Assembly (NCBI GenBank): GCA_045639325.1
Contig: JAZUCU010000056.1
Span: forward strand, 1-31,250
Direction of reading: 5' to 3'
DNA: 31,250 nt
Source: RGIG8244 sp045639325
GTDB lineage: Bacteria > Verrucomicrobiota > Lentisphaeria > Victivallales > UBA1829
In this document: piece by piece, positions 6,955 to 13,733 of the stretch
How the letters are laid out: every line of letters begins with the position of its first letter
How positions within the stretch are numbered: the first letter of the stretch is position 1
Notes under the pieces: generated by a model
Seen by the model: the letters and a program-made list of their open reading frames with translations, nothing else
Told to the model about the DNA's origin: nothing
The model's database searches: none
Translations under genes and position numbers: made by a program

Positions 6955-7835
6955 GGAATCAGGAAAGCATTCTGTGCGGCAACGATGCTGTCGCAATTTT
7001 CCAGATAGTAACAATCGTTTGCCAGCTGGGTCAAACCGAAACAGGGATCAGCGGGGTGTTGAGGCGGTCTGCCGCCGAGCTGATAAGTGGTTTCCAGAAT
7101 CAGCAACACATCGTGGTCGATCGCCTTGATTTCTTTCATCACGGCACACCAGTCGATGATGCCCTGCCCCGGATGCCAGTGCAATTCATCAATGCCATCA
7201 TAATCGCTGATATGGAATGCGTGGATCCTGGGAGCAAGACGGCGGATCATGTCCGGCAGCTCGTTGTAACGGTTCATGATGTGATTCACGTCAAAATTGA
7301 TATTGACGTGTTTCGCATCGAACCGGCTGGTAATGATTTCCAATTCTTCCACGTTGCGTCCGACACAATTACGGGGGAGAAATTCCACGTTGAGGGACAT
7401 ATTGGCGGTTTCCAGTGCGGGGATCATTTCTTCGATGGTCTTGCAAACCTGATCGATGTGCTGGGGATGTTCTTCCAGCGGCGGTTCATGGCTGGCATGG
7501 ATCGTGGCTTCCGGCGCCATCAAATCCAGGTTATCCAGAATGAGGGAGGAAAAACGTTTGGAAACATCTTTGCGCAAATCTTCGTCAAGGGTGGAAGGAT
7601 CCCAGAGTTTATCACCGTAGAAAGGCAGATGCACGCTCTTCATGTTGATGACTTTTTCTTTCAGCAGTTCGCGTGTGATCTGCAGAGAGAGACGTTTTGC
7701 TTCGTTATCGATGGAAAGCTGTGTGCAAGCCAATTCCATATTACGCATTTTTGCTTTACGTACGGCTTCTGCACCTGCGGGAGTAAGATCTCCGCCGGGG
7801 AACATGGCATCGCCGGCTGCGGCATAAGTAATCAT
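6945..7835 (-). CDS. Sugar phosphate isomerase/epimerase (xylose-isomerase-like TIM barrel)
   Basis: The 296-residue protein belongs to the AP-endonuclease-2/xylose-isomerase-like TIM-barrel family. Probable metal ligands and active-site strands are NVEFLP, NINFDVNH, AFHISDYDG with HWHPGQGIIDW, and LLILETT near the C-terminus. Such enzymes isomerise or epimerise keto sugars, inosose or related polyols; the substrate cannot be read from sequence. The frame stays open upstream to about 8054. I chose the ATG at 7835 because AAGGAGT precedes it by about eight bases, the promoter at 7891-7918 lies inside the longer frame, and the fold starts here. It is monocistronic and convergent with gnd, suggesting sugar phosphate metabolism. 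Confidence 0.85.
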   Translation of the reverse strand: MITYAAAGDAMFPGGDLTPAGAEAVRKAKMRNMELACTQLSIDNEAKRLSLQITRELLKEKVINMKSVHLPFYGDKLWDPSTLDEDLRKDVSKRFSSLILDNLDLMAPEATIHASHEPPLEEHPQHIDQVCKTIEEMIPALETANMSLNVEFLPRNCVGRNVEELEIITSRFDAKHVNINFDVNHIMNRYNELPDMIRRLAPRIHAFHISDYDGIDELHWHPGQGIIDWCAVMKEIKAIDHDVLLILETTYQLGGRPPQHPADPCFGLTQLANDCYYLENCDSIVAAQNAFLIPGN

Positions 7836-7890
7836 GTGAAAGACTCCTTGATTTATGTCTTTTGATTTGTAAGGGGTAATTTCTATCCTT

Positions 7891-7918
7891 AAAATAGCAT
7901 ATTTTTTCTTTATGTCAA
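7891..7918 (-). promoter_or_regulatory. Promoter of the sugar isomerase gene
   Basis: On the minus strand TTGACA (7918-7913) and TATTTT (7896-7891) are 16 bases apart, about 55 bases upstream of the start codon. An A/T tract lies further upstream at 7943-7960. Confidence 0.55.
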
Positions 7919-8120
7919 CAGTTGAGAAAAAGAATATTTTGAATTTTTTCAAAAAAAATCGCCTCATCGACGGTTTGTTCCATAAAATCAAATCTCCTTT
8001 GTGCTTGAATTTTCGTTCTATAACATAAATTAAAACGTCCTGTCCGTAAGACATTGGTAAATTAAGAACCAGCGCAAAAGATGGTTTCCAGTTAACCGAA
8101 GCTTCTCGAAATAAACAGTG

Positions 8121-8186
8121 TTTTCAATTCCGTCTTTCTCTTTTTTCTATTTTTCTGCGTGTTTTGTCACAAACCGTCGATGAACC
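8121..8186 (+). repeat. 66-bp direct repeat, copy 1
   Basis: This pyrimidine-rich segment, from TTTTCAATTCCGTCTTTCTC to ACCGTCGATGAACC, is repeated at 8315-8380 with only three mismatches (offset 194 bases). The internal motif ACAAACCGTCGATGA (8169-8183) also occurs inverted at 7964-7978. It lies in the 670-base non-coding gap between the isomerase and the AlbA_2 gene. Each copy is followed by a TTGAAA-N17-TATA promoter. Confidence 0.85.
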
Positions 8187-8260
8187 CTATTTTTGGAATA
8201 TTTTATTTTTTCCTGTTGAAATCCGCGCACTTTCTGTGTATAGTATAAATTGACCGGCAT
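8147..8260 (-). CDS. Possible 37-residue basic peptide antisense to the hairpin RNA
   Basis: A minus-strand frame beginning MPVNLYYTQKVRGF and ending in RRFVTKHAEK has AGGAGG (complement of 8267-8272) six bases before its ATG. A minus-strand TTGAAA-N17-TATTGT promoter (8321-8293) lies upstream. The C-terminal part lies inside 66-bp repeat copy 1; copy 2 encodes the similar RRFVPKHAEK in the same relative frame but without a start. The peptide has no membrane segment and no recognisable family. The three mismatches between the copies do not favour synonymous change, so coding is doubtful despite the good initiation signals. Confidence 0.2.
   Translation of the reverse strand: MPVNLYYTQKVRGFQQEKIKYSKNRVHRRFVTKHAEK
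8216..8244 (+). promoter_or_regulatory. Promoter of the putative small hairpin RNA
   Basis: TTGAAA (8216-8221), a 17-base spacer and TATAGT (8239-8244) match sigma-70 spacing exactly. The predicted transcription start near 8250 coincides with the base of the hairpin that follows. The block resembles the promoter at 8428-8456 (shared TTGAAA, CGCA and TATA-TAT positions), so the two appear to be duplicates. Confidence 0.55.
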
Positions 8261-8318
8261 TGCATACCTCCTACTGTTTTTTGGGCTATTAAACAATAGG
8301 TGCAATTCCGGTCTTTTT
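8251..8318 (+). ncRNA. Putative small hairpin RNA (about 67 nt)
   Basis: Starting at the predicted transcription start, GACCGG (8252-8257) pairs with CCGGTC (8308-8313) and ATTGCA (8259-8264) with TGCAAT (8301-8306). After a 5-base bulge, CCTA-C-TGTTT (8270-8279) pairs with AAACA-A-TAGG (8291-8300) around one mismatch. The loop contains GGGC and the stem ends in five Ts (8314-8318). A promoter, a self-contained hairpin and a T-run together look like a small RNA gene. The bulge and lower stem expose ACCTCC, which resembles an anti-Shine-Dalgarno sequence. Alternatively it is only a terminator or attenuator in the leader of the downstream gene. A minus-strand reading frame overlaps it. Confidence 0.35.
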
Positions 8319-8380
8319 CAATTCTGTCTTTCTCTTTTTTCTATTTTTCTGCGTGTTTTGGCACAAACCGTCGAAGAACC
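8315..8380 (+). repeat. 66-bp direct repeat, copy 2
   Basis: This is the second copy of the 8121-8186 element, differing at three positions. It starts in the T-run of the predicted hairpin terminator at 8314-8318 and ends 48 bases before the promoter of the AlbA_2 gene. Confidence 0.85.
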
Positions 8381-8427
8381 TTTTTTTTGTTGATTTTCAG
8401 CTATTTTAGTAAACGATATAAAATTAA

Positions 8428-8456
8428 TTGAAAAATACGCATTTCAGCAGTATATT
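8428..8456 (+). promoter_or_regulatory. Promoter of the AlbA_2-domain regulator gene
   Basis: TTGAAA (8428-8433), a 17-base spacer and TATATT (8451-8456) lie 50 bases upstream of the ATG at 8506. Confidence 0.6.
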
Positions 8457-8505
8457 ATCAATAACGATTACAAGCGTATAAAGACAGGAACTCTTTGAGG
8501 TGAAA

Positions 8506-9944
8506 ATGTTGACAGAAGCTGAACTCAAAAAATTATTGACGGATCTTGAATCTGAAACAGTCGAGCGTTCCAGAGCTTTTGACAAGGCGGAAAAAAAATG
8601 GGACAGGCAATCAGTGCTTTTGCCAACGATTTACCGGGACGGAAACACCCCGGCTATCTACTGCTTGGGGTAGAAAACGATGGGCAGATTTCCGGAAAAA
8701 GGATCAGTGATGAGCAATTAACGTCATTAGGAGGACTCAAGACGGAAGGTGCATTATTACCCCCGCCATCCATGTCGATCGAAATTTTCAATTTTCCAGA
8801 AGGCGATGTTGCGGTTATTGAAGTTTTTCCGTCAGCATATCCTCCGATCCGTTACAAAGGGCAAGCCTGGGTACGGATTGGTGCCAGAAAAGCATTGGCA
8901 ACCGATGAAGATCTTCATATCTTAAACGAACGCAGTAAAGCTGCCGGAATCCGTTTTGAAGAAATGCCTTGTATGGCAGCAAGACTTGAAGATTTGGATT
9001 TGAATTTATTTCGTAATCAATATTTGCCACAGGCTATCCAGGCAGATGTCATAGAAGACGATCATCGCTCAATTGAAGAACAAATGACAGCCTTACGTTT
9101 TTACGACAGAAAGCATAATGTACCTACGAATCTCGGAGTGATATTATTCGGAAAGCATCCTGAAATGTTCATTCCGTCTGCTTATTTGCAATATGTAAAG
9201 TTCAATGCATCTGATAACGGAGGCGATATTCTGGCAGAGCACGCTTACAAAGGACCTCTTATGCAGACAATTGCTGATTTGAATGCTTTTGTTAAAGTCG
9301 GTGTTTCTTTGCCTCATCCGGTAAAAGTATCCGCATTACAGGAAAAAACAGTATATGATTATCCGGACTGGTCTATACGTGAATTGCTGTTGAATGCCAT
9401 TATACATCGTGATTATCAAATTGGCAATGCGCCGGTAAAATTCTATGAATACGACAACCGTATAGAAATTTCCAATCCAGGAGGGTTATATGGTCAGGCG
9501 ACACCGGAGAATTTTCCCTATGTAAATGATTATCGCAATCCATTGTTAGCTGAAGCAATGAAAATTATGGGGTATGTGAATAAATTCAATCGAGGTATTG
9601 CCAAAGTAAAAAATGAATTGGAGCGCAATGGTAATCCGGTTCCGATATTTGATTACAATAGATTGACAGAGTTCAGAGTCACTCTGCGACCAGTAAATGG
9701 CGAGATAAATGGCGAGATAATAAGCTCAAATGGCGAAATAAAACCGGAAACTGGCGAAATAACCGGCGAGATAAAAATATTGGATGCGATCAGTAAAAAT
9801 CCCGGAATCAAACGGGAGCGACTGCGGGCAATTACCGGCATTTCCCTGCGGACGATCGATCGTATTGTTAAACGACTGACCGATGATGAAAAAATAGAAT
9901 ACCGCGGCTCCAAACGAACCGGAGGCTGGTATGTAAAAACTTAA
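8506..9944 (+). CDS. AlbA_2 (Schlafen-like) DNA-binding regulator, frame broken at an A8 tract
   Basis: The family N-terminus starts at the ATG at 8506 (MLTEAELKKLLTDLESETVE), with GAGGTG upstream. The frame then runs off after AEKK at the A8 tract 8591-8598. The rest (IGQAI-type helix, SAFANDLP, GYLLLGVENDG) continues in the -1 frame from 8598 for 448 residues. The protein has an AlbA_2 domain, an ATPase-C-like segment (LLNAIIHRDYQ, IEISNPGGLYG) and a C-terminal winged helix with ISLRTIDRIVKRL. One added A, or a -1 slip on A-AAA-AAA, restores one protein of about 479 residues. A linker at 9696-9773 repeats the motif GEI five times. The gene is visibly more AT-rich than its neighbours, suggesting transfer. 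It could be intact by recoding, phase-variable, or a recent pseudogene; the ATG at 8598 could yield a shortened protein. Confidence 0.8.
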
Positions 9945-10100
9945 GGTGATAGGATGGATTATATGATTTTAGAAGTCTTTTATCTTCCCCAAAGTTTGAT
10001 TTTGCATAAATTTGGCAAAGGAATCAACAAAATTGTATAAAGCTTAATGCCCGAATCTGGCTGGATATTAATAAAAAAGTCAAAAAAAATTGTATTCTGA

Positions 10101-10129
10101 CTGGAAAATGCGGAAAAAGAAGCTATAAT
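10101..10129 (+). promoter_or_regulatory. Promoter of the hydF operon
   Basis: A perfect TATAAT (10124-10129) is preceded, at 17 bases, by a weak -35 CTGGAA (10101-10106). The hydF start codon is 43 bases downstream. Confidence 0.5.
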
Positions 10130-10171
10130 GTCACTGTGATTATCAAATTTTCAACAGGAAGGATTTTGTTT

Positions 10172-11404
10172 ATGTTGAATACGCCGAAAGGTCTCCGTCT
10201 GCAAATCGGCATCTTCGGAAAACGGAATGCCGGTAAATCTTCCGTTTTGAACGCTATCGTCAAACAGGATGTGGTCATCGTTTCTGATTTCCCCGGAACC
10301 ACTACCGACCCCGTTGACAAGGCTATGGAACTGCAGCCCCTCGGTCCCGTTCTGTTGATCGATACCGCCGGGATCGATGACGATGCCGCAGAGATCGGAG
10401 CAAAACGGGTCGAACGCAGCCGGAAGGTCATCGACCGTTGTGACATGGCATTGCTGGTTTTCACTGCCGACAGCTGGTCGACGGAAGAAGAAGAGCTTGC
10501 CGCGATTTTTATCGAACGTCGTATTCCGTTCCTCGCCGTATGCAACAAAACCGATCTGAAACAGCCCGATGAAACATTGGTCGCCCGTCTTGCGGAACTC
10601 AAAGTTCCTCTTGTTCCCATCTCCATTAAAGATGGTACCGGGCTTGATCTGCTCCGGGAAAAACTCATTGAATTTGCACCGGAAGGCTATCTGGTAAACC
10701 GTCCGGTACTTGGCGATTTGACAACTCCGGAAAAACCGGTATTGCTGATTACGCCCATCGATAAAGAAGCCCCCAAAGGCCGCTTGATCATGCCCCAGGT
10801 ACAGGCGATCCGTGATGCATTGGATCATGAAGCCTGGTGTGTAGTGGTGAAAGAAAATGCCATTGGTGCGGCATTGGCGAATATGAAAGAACCGCCGGTG
10901 TTGGCAGTCACCGACTCCCAGGTATTCGGCCCGGTCTCCAAAGCCGTACCGCCGGAAATCCCGCTGACCTCGTTCTCCATCCTGATGGCACGGATGAAAG
11001 GCGATTTGAGTGCCTGTGCTGCAGGTGCTGCCGCTATTGCGCACTTGAAACCGGGGGATAAAATTCTGATTGCCGAGGGGTGTGCACATCATCCCATTGC
11101 AGAAGATATCGGGCGCGTCAAACTGCCCCGCTGGATTCGCGAATATACAAAATTCGATCTGGAATTTGTACACGTGCAGGGACAGGATTTCCCCGCTGAT
11201 CTTTCCCCCTATGCCATGGTGATCCATTGCGGCGCGTGTACCTTCAACCGGAGAGCGGTGTTGTCACGGATCCTTCAATGCGAACGTGCGGGCGTCCCGT
11301 TCACCAATTACGGGGTGGCAATTGCATTCCTTCATGGAATACTGGAACGGGCATTGAGTCCATTCCCGGAAGCCTTGAAAGCGTATCATCAAGTAAAGGA
11401 ATAA
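10172..11404 (+). CDS. hydF: [FeFe]-hydrogenase H-cluster maturation GTPase HydF
   Basis: HydF is the cytosolic scaffold GTPase that assembles the diiron subcluster of [FeFe] hydrogenase with HydE and HydG. The 410-residue protein has the P-loop GKRNAGKS (16-23), the switch segment DFPGTTTDPVDK, DTAGIDD and NKTDL. The C-terminal cluster-binding motif is intact: C304, H306, then H352, C353 and C356 in HCGACTFNRR. The ATG at 10172 is chosen because AGGAAGG precedes it and the family starts just before the P-loop. Seven bases separate it from the HypF-like gene, so they are cotranscribed. hydE, hydG and the hydrogenase must lie elsewhere. The gene indicates fermentative hydrogen metabolism. Confidence 0.95.
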   Translation: MLNTPKGLRLQIGIFGKRNAGKSSVLNAIVKQDVVIVSDFPGTTTDPVDKAMELQPLGPVLLIDTAGIDDDAAEIGAKRVERSRKVIDRCDMALLVFTADSWSTEEEELAAIFIERRIPFLAVCNKTDLKQPDETLVARLAELKVPLVPISIKDGTGLDLLREKLIEFAPEGYLVNRPVLGDLTTPEKPVLLITPIDKEAPKGRLIMPQVQAIRDALDHEAWCVVVKENAIGAALANMKEPPVLAVTDSQVFGPVSKAVPPEIPLTSFSILMARMKGDLSACAAGAAAIAHLKPGDKILIAEGCAHHPIAEDIGRVKLPRWIREYTKFDLEFVHVQGQDFPADLSPYAMVIHCGACTFNRRAVLSRILQCERAGVPFTNYGVAIAFLHGILERALSPFPEALKAYHQVKE

Positions 11405-11411
11405 GCCGGTC

Positions 11412-13733
11412 ATGTACAGCGTGAATATTGAGATTTACGGGGAGGTTGTCAAGCATGGTTTTCTGCCGTCGGTATGGCTTCTTGTCCCGGAATATCAACT
11501 TTCAGGCTGGATCGCTTATGACGGGGATCACGCGTTGATGCAGGCGCAGGGTGACGTGGAACAGATCAAACAATTCATCCGGGATTTGCCGAAAAAAATG
11601 CGTCCATGGTATCAAATCCGGGAAGTGATCGTAAAATCTTCCGGAATCAAAGATGATCCAAAAGTGCGTCAACCGTTCAAGATTCTGGAAGCACCCGGTG
11701 AATTTCCGGCAATCAGACCGGACCACACCCTTTGTCCGACCTGTCTGACAGAAATCAATTCTGCAGATAAACGCCGTTATGCTTATCCTTATTGGTCATG
11801 CAGCAAATGCGGGCCCTCTTATTCCGCCATGCTGATGTATCCGTTCACCCGGAGGAATACGGTTTTTTCCGCATTCCCGCCATGCAAAAAATGTGAAGCA
11901 GAACGGAAACATTCCGGTGCCGAAATACTCGCCTGTCCCGACTGCGGTCCCCGGGCGTTTCTGCTTGACCGTGACCGCAATATTCTGTCGGACAACAACT
12001 GTTTCTGTGAGGCGCGCAAGCTGCTTTCCGCAGGTTCCATTCTGGCATTGCAGACTCTTTACGGCAGTTTTCAACTTTTGTGCAGAAGTTCTGTACCGGA
12101 AGCGATTCGCACATTGCGGGAACGGAAAAAGATGCCTTATCTGCCACTGACGGTTATCGCAAAAAATATGGAAGCGGTGGAACGGATTTGTATTGTTTCT
12201 GTCGAAGAAAAAAAACTGTTGATGTCCGAAGCCGCGCCTATCGTATTATTAACTTTGCGGCAGGATGTTCCGGAAGATTTCCCCGCAAAACTGATTTCGC
12301 CCGAAAGTAACCGGATCGCCGTCTGCCTGCCTCAATCCGGACCTCAGACCTTATTACTGCTGCCCCATGAGGGAACAGATAGCAATGTAGAGCCATTCAA
12401 TTATCTTGTATCCTACATGGAATATGAGATTGAACTTACCCTGGATGAAATGTTTGAACGGCTCCGGAATATAACCGATTATTACTTGTACAATGACTTG
12501 CGCACCGGAAACGGCTGCGTCCCCTCAAAAGCATTCATCCATAATGGAGAAACACGTCTGCTCCGCCGTTCCCGCGGATACGTCCCCGAACCGTTACACC
12601 TGATCACTCCGCTGAACCGGACTGCCGCCGCATTCGGATGTGACTTGAACAGTACCGTGGCAATCGGAGCTGGACGGCAGATCATTGCCTCTCAATTCCT
12701 GGGTGACATCCGGAGTGAACGCGGTGCGGCACAGCTTACCGGCTTGCTGAAGCACATGTTCACGTTATTCAATATGGCACCCGATGTGGTTGTTTGCGAT
12801 ATGAATCCGGCATTATATACTTCTGCCGAAGCCGCAAACTTTGCCGATCAGTATGCCATCCCCCTGATTCTCGTACAGAATCATCATGCACAGGCCCTTT
12901 CCTGTATGGCAGAATATGGACTGCAGGAAGCGTTGGCACTGGTATTCGATAACGGTGCAATCGGGCCGGATGGCAATTTCTGGGGCGCGGAATTATTGGA
13001 AGTACAGATCGAAAATTTCAAACGGCTCGCCACATTCGCTCCGGAAATTCTCCCCGGCGGTCATACCGGCAACTTCCGCCCGGTTCGACAGCTTGCCGGC
13101 AGAATGATTGCCGCAGGCTTGCCCTTATCCGGCGACTTTCTGCAACAATGGAATATTCCGGAAGAAGAAGCCGCAATCTGGCAGAAAATCTGCCAGGAAC
13201 AGAATGGCAGATACGTTGTCACCCACGCCGCTATGCGACTCTTTGATTCCGTCTCTGCCGCGTTGGGTATCGCCCCGGATTTCTGCTCCTATCGGGGGCA
13301 GGCAGCCGTCCGCTTGTATCATGCGGCGACAGAAAGAAAACTGCAGGTGGATAACATTCCGGGCCACATCAAAGATAAATTTGCATGGTCGACTGCAGAA
13401 AATGAAGATGGCATTCTGACCGTTGACTGGAAAGAAACCTTCCGCCGTCTCACGCCATGCGCACAGGATGCAGAAGCGGTGTCCTGTCACGCTCTTGCAT
13501 TCCACGATGCCATTGCATCTGCAGCGTGCGAAATGGCAATCCGCAGTGCCACAAAAACAAGAATGCGCGATATTGTTTTGAGCGGATCACTGTTCAGCAA
13601 CGAAATACTTGCCGATATGACAAAACATAAATTACAAGCCGCCGGATTCCGGGTCTACGAACATAAATTCTATCCTGCAACAGGTTCCGCTTTGTGTGCA
13701 GGTCAACTTTATCACGCAGGGACAGCAAAATGA
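11412..13733 (+). CDS. HypF-like protein with degenerate catalytic sites
   Basis: The 773-residue protein follows HypF domain order: acylphosphatase-like (1-90), four CxxC zinc motifs (CPTC, CSKC, CKKC, CPDC), YrdC-like and Kae1-like. HypF normally makes the thiocarbamoyl group that becomes the cyanide ligand of [NiFe] hydrogenase. Key residues are changed here. The acylphosphatase GxVQGVGFRP reads GEVVKHGFLP, so the catalytic Arg is Leu18. The metal-binding HHHAH of the Kae1 domain reads NHHAQ (490-494), losing both ligand histidines. DGTGxGxDG reads DNGAIGPDG (513-521), GGD reads GGH, and PPNDGG reads YPATGS. RRSRGYVPEPL and the zinc fingers are preserved. AAAGGA upstream supports the start. 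It lies between hydF and a secreted TPR protein, overlapping the latter by ATGA. I infer a pseudoenzyme with a scaffold or regulatory role, not a working HypF. Confidence 0.8.
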   Translation: MYSVNIEIYGEVVKHGFLPSVWLLVPEYQLSGWIAYDGDHALMQAQGDVEQIKQFIRDLPKKMRPWYQIREVIVKSSGIKDDPKVRQPFKILEAPGEFPAIRPDHTLCPTCLTEINSADKRRYAYPYWSCSKCGPSYSAMLMYPFTRRNTVFSAFPPCKKCEAERKHSGAEILACPDCGPRAFLLDRDRNILSDNNCFCEARKLLSAGSILALQTLYGSFQLLCRSSVPEAIRTLRERKKMPYLPLTVIAKNMEAVERICIVSVEEKKLLMSEAAPIVLLTLRQDVPEDFPAKLISPESNRIAVCLPQSGPQTLLLLPHEGTDSNVEPFNYLVSYMEYEIELTLDEMFERLRNITDYYLYNDLRTGNGCVPSKAFIHNGETRLLRRSRGYVPEPLHLITPLNRTAAAFGCDLNSTVAIGAGRQIIASQFLGDIRSERGAAQLTGLLKHMFTLFNMAPDVVVCDMNPALYTSAEAANFADQYAIPLILVQNHHAQALSCMAEYGLQEALALVFDNGAIGPDGNFWGAELLEVQIENFKRLATFAPEILPGGHTGNFRPVRQLAGRMIAAGLPLSGDFLQQWNIPEEEAAIWQKICQEQNGRYVVTHAAMRLFDSVSAALGIAPDFCSYRGQAAVRLYHAATERKLQVDNIPGHIKDKFAWSTAENEDGILTVDWKETFRRLTPCAQDAEAVSCHALAFHDAIASAACEMAIRSATKTRMRDIVLSGSLFSNEILADMTKHKLQAAGFRVYEHKFYPATGSALCAGQLYHAGTAK

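Noticed and set aside
7836..8054. Upstream extension of the sugar isomerase frame (about 73 extra codons)
   Set aside because: It covers the gene's own promoter and ribosome site, is poly-Lys/Phe-like, and is not part of the TIM-barrel fold.
8121..8380. CRISPR-like array
   Set aside because: Only two 66-bp copies with a 128-base gap that holds a promoter and a hairpin; no spacer pattern and no cas genes.
9954..10040. 28-codon plus-strand frame (MDYMILEVFYLPQS...) after the AlbA_2 gene
   Set aside because: Weak initiation signals, no recognisable homology and AT-rich context; probably chance.
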